A stretch of DNA of 64,000 nucleotides from Hymenobacter mucosus (GTDB taxonomy: Bacteria > Bacteroidota > Bacteroidia > Cytophagales > Hymenobacteraceae): positions 585,207-649,206 of the forward strand of contig NZ_FZNS01000004.1 in the NCBI RefSeq assembly GCF_900188255.1, given 5' to 3'. The first letter of the stretch is position 1; every line of letters begins with the position of its first letter. Shown piece by piece: positions 50,901 to 59,467 of this stretch. Both the position numbers and the translations under genes were made by a program. The notes below the pieces were generated by a model, which saw nothing but the letters and a program-made list of their open reading frames with translations, was not told the origin of the DNA and did not search any database.

Positions 50901-53048
50901 TTAGTTGTTAGGCGGGGTAGCTGGCTGCGTGGGCGGTGCTCCCTGATTCACCCCCGCGTCGGGGGCAGCGGCGCCGCCTAGCAGGTCGATCAGGTTCAGG
51001 GGCTCGTATTGCGAGGAATCTGCCGCTACGGTTGTGCGGACGGTGTCGCGGGTAGCCCGCACGATGTATTTACGCGCCGGACCATTGAAGGCCACGAAAT
51101 TTCCCAGCCCCTCGTACTCGCCCTGCGAAATGTAGCCCTTGCGGGCCATCAGCTGCGCAATAAGGCGGTGGAAATACCGGGCGCTACCCCGCATTTCGCC
51201 GTACTGGTTGAACCCGTTGCGGTAGTACTTCGGGCGGGGAATTATACTAGCCAAGAACAAACTCTCGGAGAGGTTTAGGTTGGCTGGCTGCTTGTCGAAG
51301 TAGAACTCGGCGGCTTCAGCAACCCCGTAAATTTTGGGGCCCCATTCAATAATGTTCAAGTACACTTCCAGCATGCGCTCCTTCGAAGCCAAGCGCGTGT
51401 TTTCGATAATCCACACAATCAGGGCCTCTTCCACCTTGCGGACGATGGTCTTCTTGCGGGTGAGAAACACATTTTTCACCAGCTGCATAGAGATGGTACT
51501 ACCGCCCCGGGCGAAGCGCCGCTCCTTGAAGTTCTGAATGGCCGACTTCACAAATGCCTTCTCCATGAACCCCCGGTGCGACATAAAGCGGGGGTCCTCC
51601 GCCGTCATGATGGCATACTTGAGGTAGTCGGCTACCTCATTGTAGGGCGTGAACTCCGGATTTGAGGAGCCCACCAGGAAGGTTTTCACCGAGTCGCCTT
51701 TGTCGTTATAGGCCGTGTAGGGGAACTCCTCGTTCAGCTTGTTCAGGTTCTCGCGCCCGAAGCGAGTAATACGGAACTTGGTACCGCGCAGCCCAGAGTT
51801 GAACCGCAGGCTGTCCAGCTTATTCATGTCTAGGTCGGCGCTGAGGCTGTACTTGAGCGTGCCTTCGCCCTGGGTGCCTTCCAAGGTTTCAAACATTCCT
51901 TCGGGTAGGGAGGCGAAGAAATCGTTGGTGGGAGTCTCGCTAGACTCCACGTTCAGCTTCACCTGCATACCCGCCATAAACTGGCTGCGGCTGGTAAGGC
52001 CATTGATTTCCTTGCCAATTACCCGCTGGTTTACGGGCAACCGGCGCACGGAAAACTCGGGGAAGAACTCCATCCGATTCAGCAGCACCCGTGTCCCTTT
52101 CTCCAAAGCAAAGGCATCTTGCCCTAGCCGAGCAACGAAGTCGATACCACCACGCGGAAAGCGCACGTCGCTATCGGAGAGCTTGGGGTGGTTTACGATG
52201 AAGTTCGCCGCCGACGCGGTGCCTTTCACGGTTAGCTCGTCGTCGCTGAAGTCTTTGCCCGTTAGGCTCACCCGCACGGTGTCAAACTGCACCCGGGCTC
52301 CGTACCGGCGCTGCACGTAGGGCAATACCACGGGGCGGCGGTCGAGGGCGAATATCTGCGCATCTACCTCGTAGTCGCCGGCGTCAATGCGCCCCAGCAC
52401 TCCCACGCGGTTCCGAACCGAGTCGATAACCGCCGTCAGTTGCCCTTTAATATCCCCGTCCTCAATAGCCAGCTCGGGCATTGTGAGCGTAGCCGTGTGG
52501 CGTGGGCTCCGGTAGGTGATAAGAAAATTACGAAAATCAGCCTCACCCGGCACGTTATCGAAGGTTGCCTCGAGTAGTTGATTTGCTAACAGACCGTAGT
52601 TAGTGCCTTTGGTAGTATCGCGCTTCACTACTGGCTGGCCTTTCTTCCTTTTGTAGAGGAAAGAGTAGTTGTCAGTGCCACTGGCCGTCTTGCGGGCTGT
52701 GAGGCTGGCATTGTCGATTTCCAGGTTGCTAAACACCGGACGGCCCGCAAACAAGCTGCGCACGCTCAGGGAAGCCCGCACGGTTTGGGCCCGTAGCAGG
52801 GTATCCGTTGTGAGGGCCGTGGGCACCACGCTTACCCCGTCTAGCTGCACCGTATTTAGGTCGGTGAAGCGGGCGGGGCCCAAGGAGAGAGTCACGGGGA
52901 ATTTACGCTCTACCTTGGCTTTTACTTGCAGCAAGGCGTAGTTCAGCAGCTGTTGCCGCTTGAGCAAAAATATACCAAGGCCCACGGCGAGCAGCACCGC
53001 AAGGATGCCAAGGCCGATGCCAATTTTTCGTTTCGTAGCTGGAGTCAC
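50901..53048 (-). CDS. AsmA-like domain fused to GT51 peptidoglycan transglycosylase
   Basis: 715 residues. One N-terminal membrane helix (about 9-29) is followed by about 400 residues of beta-rich, AsmA/DUF748-like sequence (LNYALLQVKAKVERKFPVTL, FTDLNTVQLDGVSVVP, SNLEIDNASLTARK). The C-terminal part is a GT51 domain: MTAEDPRFMSHRGF with the catalytic Glu484, RGGSTISMQLVKNVFL, RKVEEALIVWIIE and ERMLEVYLNIIEWGPKIYG. No transpeptidase domain follows. It would polymerise lipid II at the outer face of the inner membrane. GT51 domains usually sit right behind the anchor helix, so the large insert is unusual. Confidence 0.85.
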   Translation of the reverse strand: MTPATKRKIGIGLGILAVLLAVGLGIFLLKRQQLLNYALLQVKAKVERKFPVTLSLGPARFTDLNTVQLDGVSVVPTALTTDTLLRAQTVRASLSVRSLFAGRPVFSNLEIDNASLTARKTASGTDNYSFLYKRKKGQPVVKRDTTKGTNYGLLANQLLEATFDNVPGEADFRNFLITYRSPRHTATLTMPELAIEDGDIKGQLTAVIDSVRNRVGVLGRIDAGDYEVDAQIFALDRRPVVLPYVQRRYGARVQFDTVRVSLTGKDFSDDELTVKGTASAANFIVNHPKLSDSDVRFPRGGIDFVARLGQDAFALEKGTRVLLNRMEFFPEFSVRRLPVNQRVIGKEINGLTSRSQFMAGMQVKLNVESSETPTNDFFASLPEGMFETLEGTQGEGTLKYSLSADLDMNKLDSLRFNSGLRGTKFRITRFGRENLNKLNEEFPYTAYNDKGDSVKTFLVGSSNPEFTPYNEVADYLKYAIMTAEDPRFMSHRGFMEKAFVKSAIQNFKERRFARGGSTISMQLVKNVFLTRKKTIVRKVEEALIVWIIENTRLASKERMLEVYLNIIEWGPKIYGVAEAAEFYFDKQPANLNLSESLFLASIIPRPKYYRNGFNQYGEMRGSARYFHRLIAQLMARKGYISQGEYEGLGNFVAFNGPARKYIVRATRDTVRTTVAADSSQYEPLNLIDLLGGAAAPDAGVNQGAPPTQPATPPNN

Positions 53049-53121
53049 GCGAACAGTCAGGAGGAAGGAAACTGCGGCCGGTCCGTACCAGATTCGTGCC
53101 GAACCCGCCGCCGCTCAGTAG

Positions 53122-53129
53122 CAAAGGTA
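53122..53129 (-). promoter_or_regulatory. Candidate -7 box (TACCTTTG) for the GT51 gene
   Basis: Minus-strand consensus box, 74 nt before the ATG at 53048. Confidence 0.55.
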
Positions 53130-53173
53130 ACGAAAAAGGCTCGCGCCTCGACGGCGGGCGCAATGCCATTCCG

Positions 53174-53181
53174 TACCTTTG
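53174..53181 (+). promoter_or_regulatory. Candidate -7 box (TACCTTTG) for purB
   Basis: Plus-strand consensus box, 30 nt before the ATG at 53211. It is divergent from the box at 53122. Confidence 0.6.
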
Positions 53182-53210
53182 GCCCGCCCTGACTAACCTT
53201 GCTACTGCCC

Positions 53211-54575
53211 ATGTCGTCTGCTGCCGATTACGCTTTGCTCACTCCACTTACCGCCGTTTCGCCCCTGGATGGGCGCTACCGTCGCGGCACTACTCCCCTA
53301 GCGCCTTACTTTTCTGAGCTTGCGCTTATCCGCTACCGAGTGCTGGTGGAGGTCGAATATTTCATTGCTCTGTGCGAATTGCCCCTCCCCCAGCTGGCAG
53401 GTGTCGACGCCAACGTGTTTGAGCAACTACGCAGCATCTATAAAGACTTCTCAGTGGCCGATGCCGAAGCGGTAAAAGCCCATGAGCGCGTAACCAACCA
53501 CGATGTGAAGGCTGTGGAATATTTCTTGCGCGACCAATTTACGGCCCTGGGCCTAGGTCAGCATCTGGAGTTTATTCACTTCGGCCTCACGTCCCAGGAC
53601 ATCAACAACACGGCCATTCCGCTTAGCCTCCAGCATGCCCTGGTTCATACGCTGCTGCCAGCCTACGCTCAGGTGCGTAACAACTTGGCCACGCGCGCTC
53701 AGGACTGGGCCACCGTGCCCATGCTGGCGCGCACGCATGGGCAGCCAGCTTCTCCTACCCGCCTAGGTAAGGAGGTAGCCGTATTTGTAGCTCGCCTTGA
53801 TGCCCAGGTAGAACTACTGGCTCAAGTGCCCTTCGGAGCAAAGTTTGGTGGGGCTACTGGCAATTTCAACGCCCACCATGTGGCCTACCCTGGTACCGAC
53901 TGGCACGCTTTTGCCCAGCAGTTCGTGGAAGGCCGCTTAGGTTTGAAGCGCAGCCATCCTACCACCCAAATTGAGCACTACGACCACTTGGCGGCCCTGT
54001 GCGACGGCCTCAAGCGCCTCAACACCATCCTCATCGACTTGGCCCGCGACGTGTGGCAGTATATTTCCCTGGGCTACTTCCGTCAGACCATTAAGGCTGG
54101 TGAGGTGGGGTCTTCGGCCATGCCTCACAAGGTGAACCCCATTGATTTTGAAAATGCTGAGGGCAACCTGGGATTGGCCAACGCTATACTGGAGCACTTA
54201 TCGGCCAAGCTGCCAATCAGCCGCCTTCAGCGCGACCTCACCGATTCTACCGTACTGCGCAACTTGGGTGTACCGCTCGGCCACACACTCATTGCCCTGC
54301 AAGCCTTGCAGCGCGGCCTTGATAAGCTGGCCCTTGACGAAGAAGCTCTGCGCCGCGACCTAGATGCCAACTGGCCGGTAGTGGCCGAGGCCATTCAGAC
54401 GGTGCTGCGCCGCGAAAACTACCCCGATCCGTACAACGCGCTCAAAGCCCTGACGCGTACCCACGGCCCCATCACCGAGCAGACTATCCGTGAGTTCATT
54501 GATACGCTAGAAGTAAGCGAAGAAGTGAAAACCGAACTGCGGGCCATTTCTCCTACCAGCTACGTAGGAGTATAG
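53211..54575 (+). CDS. purB: Adenylosuccinate lyase
   Basis: 454 residues from the ATG at 53211 (MSSAADYALLTPLTAVSPLDGRY). The fumarase/aspartase superfamily signature is GSSAMPHKVNPIDFENAEGNL, the catalytic His is in ARTHGQPASPTRLGKE, and FGLTSQDINNTAIPL is typical of PurB. It acts twice in purine synthesis (SAICAR and adenylosuccinate cleavage). The upstream TTG at 53199 is less likely than this ATG. Confidence 0.96.
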   Translation: MSSAADYALLTPLTAVSPLDGRYRRGTTPLAPYFSELALIRYRVLVEVEYFIALCELPLPQLAGVDANVFEQLRSIYKDFSVADAEAVKAHERVTNHDVKAVEYFLRDQFTALGLGQHLEFIHFGLTSQDINNTAIPLSLQHALVHTLLPAYAQVRNNLATRAQDWATVPMLARTHGQPASPTRLGKEVAVFVARLDAQVELLAQVPFGAKFGGATGNFNAHHVAYPGTDWHAFAQQFVEGRLGLKRSHPTTQIEHYDHLAALCDGLKRLNTILIDLARDVWQYISLGYFRQTIKAGEVGSSAMPHKVNPIDFENAEGNLGLANAILEHLSAKLPISRLQRDLTDSTVLRNLGVPLGHTLIALQALQRGLDKLALDEEALRRDLDANWPVVAEAIQTVLRRENYPDPYNALKALTRTHGPITEQTIREFIDTLEVSEEVKTELRAISPTSYVGV

Positions 54576-54614
54576 CTCCACCCGAGCGGAATAGCTGCCG
54601 CTCTGCTACTGCCT

Positions 54615-54652
54615 AAAGCCCGGTCTGGCCTGTTGCCGAATCGGGCTTTTTT
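54615..54652 (+). terminator. Terminator of purB
   Basis: AAAGCCCG and CGGGCTTTT arms followed by T6, 40 bp after the stop. Confidence 0.85.
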
Positions 54653-54684
54653 CAGTCGTGCTCCTCCCACTTGCTCCTATCTTC

Positions 54685-54692
54685 TACCTTTG
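54685..54692 (+). promoter_or_regulatory. Candidate -7 box (TACCTTTG)
   Basis: Consensus box, 21 nt before the ATG at 54714 of the GT9 gene. Confidence 0.55.
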
Positions 54693-54713
54693 AGCTTGTA
54701 ATTTCATTCTTGC

Positions 54714-55820
54714 ATGGCTTCTCTCGCCGGTATTACCGTTCATCCAGACTGCCGCCACTTCCGTGGCGATATTCCTTGCCGCCCCAATAAAGAGCATGGC
54801 TACCAGTGCGCCAACTGCCCGGTGTATGCACCCATTCAACAGCGCATTCTCATTATTAAGTTGGGGGCTATTGGCGACGTGATTCGGACAACCCCCCTTT
54901 TGCGGCGGTTGCGGCAGGAGTATCCGATGGGCAAGATTACCTGGCTTACACTCACGCCCGCCATCCTACCGCAAGGTGAGATTGACGAAGTCCTAAAGTT
55001 AGATTTACCGGCCGTACTGCATCTACAGCAACGGGAGTTCGATATTCTACTCAACCTCGATAAGGACAAGGAAGCCTGTGCCTTGCACGACTCCATTCGG
55101 GCTACCCAAAAATTTGGCTACACCCTGCACCCCCAGTACGGCGTGGCCTGGCCCAGCAATGCCCTAGCCGACCACAAGTATCTCACGGGCGTATTTGACC
55201 AGCTAAGCCTGCAAAACCAAAAGCCTTATGTGCAGGAGATATTTGAACTGTGCGGCTTTGAGTTCCGGGGCGAAGAGTACGTATTCGACACGCACGAAGA
55301 CAAAGGCTACGACTGGAGCCACCTCCCTACCCATGCCCCGCGCATTGGGCTGAACACCGGCTGCGGAGACCGGTGGACTACTCGCCTGTGGTCAGATGAC
55401 CAGTGGACTCGACTGATTCAGCAATTGCAGGCCGCGGGCTACGCGCCCGTGCTACTAGGCGGAGAGGCAGAAGACGAACGGAATCGGCGTTTGCATGCAG
55501 CCACTGGCGCGGCATACTTAGGCACGTTCCCCTTGGCGCAGTTCATCAACCTGATGTACCAGATGGATGGCATTGTGACCCAAGTAACCATGGCTATGCA
55601 CATCAGCATCGCGCTACGCAAGCCTACCATCCTGATGAATAATATCTTCAACCCGTACGAGTTTGACCTCTACGACCGCGGCCAACTGGTACAACCCGAC
55701 CGGCAGTGCGTGTGCTTCTACCGGGGCTCTTGCAAGCTAGGAACTAGCTGCATGGAAGACTTACCGGCTGAAAAGGTATTCGCAGCCGTGCAAGCTAGCG
55801 TGCCGATAGCCATTGGGTAG
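54714..55820 (+). CDS. GT9 (heptosyltransferase-like) protein with N-terminal Cys4 motif
   Basis: 368 residues. Residues 12-37 hold four cysteines (DCRHFRGDIPC, then YQCANCPVY) with a conserved-looking CxxFxGxxPC and CxxC layout, as in a small metal site. The glycosyltransferase starts at ILIIKLGAIGDVIRTTPLLRRLR, the GT9 signature, and continues with IGLNTGCGDRWTTRLWSDDQW, APVLLGGEAEDERNRRL and VTQVTMAMHISIALRKPTILM. The C-terminus has another Cys set (CVCFYRGSCKLGTSCME). The acceptor is unknown; LPS-like core or a secondary lipid is possible. Confidence 0.85.
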   Translation: MASLAGITVHPDCRHFRGDIPCRPNKEHGYQCANCPVYAPIQQRILIIKLGAIGDVIRTTPLLRRLRQEYPMGKITWLTLTPAILPQGEIDEVLKLDLPAVLHLQQREFDILLNLDKDKEACALHDSIRATQKFGYTLHPQYGVAWPSNALADHKYLTGVFDQLSLQNQKPYVQEIFELCGFEFRGEEYVFDTHEDKGYDWSHLPTHAPRIGLNTGCGDRWTTRLWSDDQWTRLIQQLQAAGYAPVLLGGEAEDERNRRLHAATGAAYLGTFPLAQFINLMYQMDGIVTQVTMAMHISIALRKPTILMNNIFNPYEFDLYDRGQLVQPDRQCVCFYRGSCKLGTSCMEDLPAEKVFAAVQASVPIAIG

Positions 55821-55855
55821 CAAGTTCTAAGGGGTAGCTAGCGGGTACAACCAGC

Positions 55856-56680
55856 TTATCCCAAGGCACCAACGGGAACAGCGTCTGCCGCCGTTACCAT
55901 TATTAGTACAGCTTGGGTACCTTGCCCAGGTGCTGATGTGAGGTTGAGGTCTGCATTGAGAACTCGGGCCCGAGCCCTAATACCGGCCAGTCCCATTCCA
56001 GTTGATTTGCCTTGCCCCTCTGGCTGGAGCGCGAAACCGCGTCCATCATCGCTCATGCGTAGTTTTAGCACGCCCGCTACCGTGGTAATATCCAGCGTCA
56101 GGTGGTGGGCTTGGGCATGCTTAAGCGTGTTGGCAAAGAACTCCTGCACGATGCGGTACAGGGCCAGTTGTGCGCTAACCTCCCACGTTTCCACGCTAGC
56201 ATCTACTTGCAGATGCACGAGCATTCCCGTGGCTTCTAAGCGCGTAGCGAGCATTGTAACGGCACGGCGAAACCCAAACCGCACCAGCATTGCCGGCGAA
56301 ATATCACGCACAATGTGGCGCATGTTCTGCACCGTTTCTCCCACTATTTGGCTGGCCTGCTGGGCCATTTCCTGCGCCTGGGGGCTGGCGGCATTAGAAC
56401 GCAGTTGGTTGATTATTAGCTGTGCAGCAGCCAGTGCCCCACCTATTTCATCGTGCAGGTCTTGGGCAATTCGCTCCCGTTCGGTTTCCTGAGAGGCAAC
56501 TACCAAGCCTAGCATTGCTTGCTGGTGTTCTAACTCCTGCTGCTGCAGGTTTACCTGCATAGCATGCGCCTTCTTTTGGTAAACCACTATAAAAACAACG
56601 ATTGCCACTGCTAGCAGCAGCATCACACTAATGCCTGTGAATAATAACCAAGCGAATTCTACTTCCGTGGGCTTATCCAC
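55856..56680 (-). CDS. Membrane-anchored sensor histidine kinase (HisKA_3 type)
   Basis: 274 residues. The start is GTG at 56680. One membrane helix (about 11-34), a short coiled coil, then the HisKA_3 box ERERIAQDLHDEIGGALAAAQLIINQL with His76, and a HATPase_c domain with DDGRGFALQPEGQGKSTGMGLAGIRARARVLN. There is no sensor domain in the protein. Its start lies inside the 3' end of the seven-TM gene (22-nt overlap), so that protein is its likely sensor. A NarL-type response regulator would be expected but is not in the window. Confidence 0.9.
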   Translation of the reverse strand: MDKPTEVEFAWLLFTGISVMLLLAVAIVVFIVVYQKKAHAMQVNLQQQELEHQQAMLGLVVASQETERERIAQDLHDEIGGALAAAQLIINQLRSNAASPQAQEMAQQASQIVGETVQNMRHIVRDISPAMLVRFGFRRAVTMLATRLEATGMLVHLQVDASVETWEVSAQLALYRIVQEFFANTLKHAQAHHLTLDITTVAGVLKLRMSDDGRGFALQPEGQGKSTGMGLAGIRARARVLNADLNLTSAPGQGTQAVLIMVTAADAVPVGALG

Positions 56681-57309
56681 AAGCCATATGCATAGGTACT
56701 ATACAACAACATGGTTAATACTCCGTGCAACGCCCATATCTGGTAGGACAGTTGCTGAGAATATTTGATGCTGAAGTTGGCAAACGTGTATATCAGAAAA
56801 TTTCCGGCAAAAAAGATCAGCAAAGCCGTCGAAATCCAAAATACAGGGTCCTTCCATATGTAGAGTACCCGCATTTCTTTAAAGGAAGTATAATAATATA
56901 GCAGCACTAATCCTATTACCAGAACGCTTTCCACTGAGCGCCCAATATTATCCACATTATCAGGCTGCCCTAGTCGTCCTATTTCTTCGATAGTCAGCAT
57001 TCCTATCATTGTAGCTACTACTACCCATCTAAACTTTAGCAGCACGTTATTTTTTATGATGAGGCTATACATCCACACGAGCAAGGCAAACTCAACTCCG
57101 ATGTATATCGGCCACATAAATAAATTAGATACATGCAGTAGCCAATACACTCGGGATACTAGTTCTGTAAGCAGCGCAAAAAATGTCAGTAAGGCTAGTG
57201 GGCGCAGGTTAGCAGGTAGGTGTTTCCATTTTACCGCCCCGACAACGGCTGCTGCTATTTCCGGCACTATTACTAGAAATATAATTACCTGCTCAGTAGT
57301 GAAGCCCAT
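56659..57309 (-). CDS. Seven-transmembrane protein, candidate sensor of the kinase
   Basis: 216 residues with seven hydrophobic segments (near 7-26, 36-59, 61-84, 93-110, 127-144, 158-180 and 189-211). No known family is recognised. The connecting loops are short and it ends in a short basic tail (SPRK). Its stop at 56659 lies 22 nt inside the kinase gene, so translation is coupled. The local GC content is clearly lower than in the flanking genes. Confidence 0.75.
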   Translation of the reverse strand: MGFTTEQVIIFLVIVPEIAAAVVGAVKWKHLPANLRPLALLTFFALLTELVSRVYWLLHVSNLFMWPIYIGVEFALLVWMYSLIIKNNVLLKFRWVVVATMIGMLTIEEIGRLGQPDNVDNIGRSVESVLVIGLVLLYYYTSFKEMRVLYIWKDPVFWISTALLIFFAGNFLIYTFANFSIKYSQQLSYQIWALHGVLTMLLYSTYAYGLWISPRK

Positions 57310-57392
57310 GCATGAAGTGTGAGTACAGCAAGGGGTTCAAGCTCTAACTAGCCTTGCTCAGGAATTCGAAACGCTTTACTCTGCTTGAGCTA

Positions 57393-58097
57393 TTAGCAGG
57401 TACGAGGACATGGAGAGCTCAAATCGTAGTACCCCTCATCGTCTATGCTGTTGGCTTCGCCCAACTTGGTAGCGTGCAACACTAGCCCGAAAGCGTAGCA
57501 AGGCAGCGTAGACGCCTTCTGGCTATTGCCAAGCCCATAGTAGTGATGCAGACCATAGATAATGTGAACAGACAGCTTTTCCTTGGCTAGTCCGAGTGTC
57601 GCTACGAACTCTTGTACAGAGTAGTTATACCCGTGTAGAAAGCCATACCGAATGCTAAACACCTCGGCGCCCACGGCACCGTTCCTGCTTATCCAGTTGT
57701 ACTTCCACAGACCCGTCAAGGATTCCGGTAATTCTTCACCGGGCATATCTAGCGCTTCGCTTTCCGTACTTGGAGTATAAATGCTGGTGGCCTCGCAATA
57801 CGGAGTTACTCTCTCCCCTGCAGAATCTACCCCGAATAGCAGCAAGCAAAATTGTTTTTCTTCTTTATTTTTTAATCCGAACCTGATTTTAATAGTAGCA
57901 ATACCTGGCGTAGAAAGCAGATAGGAAATGGTAGAAAAAGAAATTATTCCACCTACTTGAAAAGTATCGCCTTCTACAAAACACTCTAGCTGTTCCGAAT
58001 TATCTTCTTGCTGAGCCCAATTGGCTACCAGCCTAGCATACTCTGCATCCGAAATAAACTTCGCTTTTTCTTTAATCAGATTTACTTGGTCTTGCAT
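57393..58097 (-). CDS. Unrecognised low-GC gene
   Basis: 234 residues from the ATG at 58097 (MQDQVNLIKEKAKFISDAEY); a start at 58133 is also possible. It is soluble, has no signal peptide and has several Cys, Tyr and His residues (GFLHGYNYSVQEF, HIIYGLHHYYGLG). I recognise no domain. The DNA is visibly more AT-rich than the window in general, which suggests recent arrival or relaxed constraint. The coding frame is consistent over its length. No neighbour tells its role. Confidence 0.6.
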   Translation of the reverse strand: MQDQVNLIKEKAKFISDAEYARLVANWAQQEDNSEQLECFVEGDTFQVGGIISFSTISYLLSTPGIATIKIRFGLKNKEEKQFCLLLFGVDSAGERVTPYCEATSIYTPSTESEALDMPGEELPESLTGLWKYNWISRNGAVGAEVFSIRYGFLHGYNYSVQEFVATLGLAKEKLSVHIIYGLHHYYGLGNSQKASTLPCYAFGLVLHATKLGEANSIDDEGYYDLSSPCPRTC

Positions 58098-58261
58098 ACA
58101 AAGGAATTTAGGAGACCAAGGTACATAATCCATTCCCTACAATGTGCTACCGATCTGGCATCTAGCATATGTAAAGAAGACGACTATGCCGGCGTTTTTA
58201 GCTAGGAAAAGTAGCTACAGTAATAAGCAACAGTTCTTTTCTAAGCAAACTACATAGTAAG

Positions 58262-59386
58262 CTAGCGCGCAACCTCTTTCAACACTTTCACCATCTCGCC
58301 CCAGGAAAAATCCTTTTTTCGAGCCCATACACCGGCTGTAAATTCAGCTTCGCGCTGATGCTCGTAGAAGTCTACCAAGGCATCCGCTATGGCTTTGGCC
58401 GTTGGTGGCACTACGTAGCCCACCTCACCGTTCGGAATTAGCTCGGCTAGTCCGCCCACATCGGTTACTAGCATAGGACGGCTGAAGTGGTAGGCAATCT
58501 GGGAAACACCGCTTTGTGTGGCATTTTTATAGGGCTGCACTACTATATCGGCGGCGCAGAAGTAATCCACCACCTTCTCATTTGGGATAAAGTCCGTTGC
58601 GCGCACCAAGCGGCCTTCCAACTGGTGCTGGCGTATCAACGCTTCATACGGAGTTGCGTCTTCATAATATTCGCCCGCAATAATGAGTTTGACGGGTAGT
58701 CTGGCTAAGCGCTCATCCGCAAAGGCTTCAAGGAGAATATCTAGCCCTTTGTAAGCCCGAATGAAACCGAAGAACAGCAGGTATGCATACTTCGGATCAA
58801 GCCCCAAGGCTTGCAAAGCTCCTTGTTTAGGTTTGAGCGGCCCAAAATTATCGTAGAGTGGGTGCGGGCGGTACTGGGCCGGCTGTCGGAAGTGCAACCG
58901 CCGTAAATCGGCCAGCACAGAGCGGCTCATGGTTACGAAACCGTGGCAGGCCGAGAGAAAGTACTTGGTCAGGGGCCGGTCGCCAGGGCGCTTTTCGTGG
59001 GGGATGACGTTGTCAGTAATTGCCACTACGCGCGTGTGGCGGTTGCGGCGGACCAGCCGCGCTACCACACCCAGGGCTGGGCCCATAAATGGCAACCAGA
59101 AGCGGAAAATCACTAAATCGGGCCGTTCTCGGCGCAGCCGGTTTCCTACCGCGTACCAGCTCAGCGGGTTCACAGAGTTCAGGCTCACCTCAATACGAAG
59201 GTCGGTGGGCCCGGGCTCGGTGCTAAATTGGGTTTGACCAGGGAAAAGGAAATTCGGATACTGCAACGAGAAAGTAACTAACCGTACCTCGTCGCCTTCC
59301 TCTTGGAAGGCCCGGGCCAGCCGCTCATTGTAGGTTGCTAGACCGCCCCGGAGCGGATAGGCTGGTCCGATAATAACGACTTTCAT
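58262..59386 (-). CDS. GT4-family glycosyltransferase
   Basis: 374 residues. The N-terminal GT-B domain starts MKVVIIGPAYPLRGGLATYNERLARAF, then a YLLFFGFIRAYKGLDILLEAFAD donor domain with KLIIAGEYYEDATPYEALIRQHQLEGRL and AADIVVQPYKNATQSGVSQIAYHFSRPMLVTDVGGLAELI, the usual E-x7-E region replaced by a variant. It is a retaining glycosyltransferase for envelope glycans, with unknown sugar. A GT2 gene follows upstream on the same strand, separated by 81 bp. Confidence 0.9.
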   Translation of the reverse strand: MKVVIIGPAYPLRGGLATYNERLARAFQEEGDEVRLVTFSLQYPNFLFPGQTQFSTEPGPTDLRIEVSLNSVNPLSWYAVGNRLRRERPDLVIFRFWLPFMGPALGVVARLVRRNRHTRVVAITDNVIPHEKRPGDRPLTKYFLSACHGFVTMSRSVLADLRRLHFRQPAQYRPHPLYDNFGPLKPKQGALQALGLDPKYAYLLFFGFIRAYKGLDILLEAFADERLARLPVKLIIAGEYYEDATPYEALIRQHQLEGRLVRATDFIPNEKVVDYFCAADIVVQPYKNATQSGVSQIAYHFSRPMLVTDVGGLAELIPNGEVGYVVPPTAKAIADALVDFYEHQREAEFTAGVWARKKDFSWGEMVKVLKEVAR

Positions 59387-59467
59387 AGTGGCTTCGTGCT
59401 AAAACCGGCCTGCTGCCAGAAGCAAAGCACCGAAGTAGCTTTACAATAGGCAACCCGCGGCTATGGG

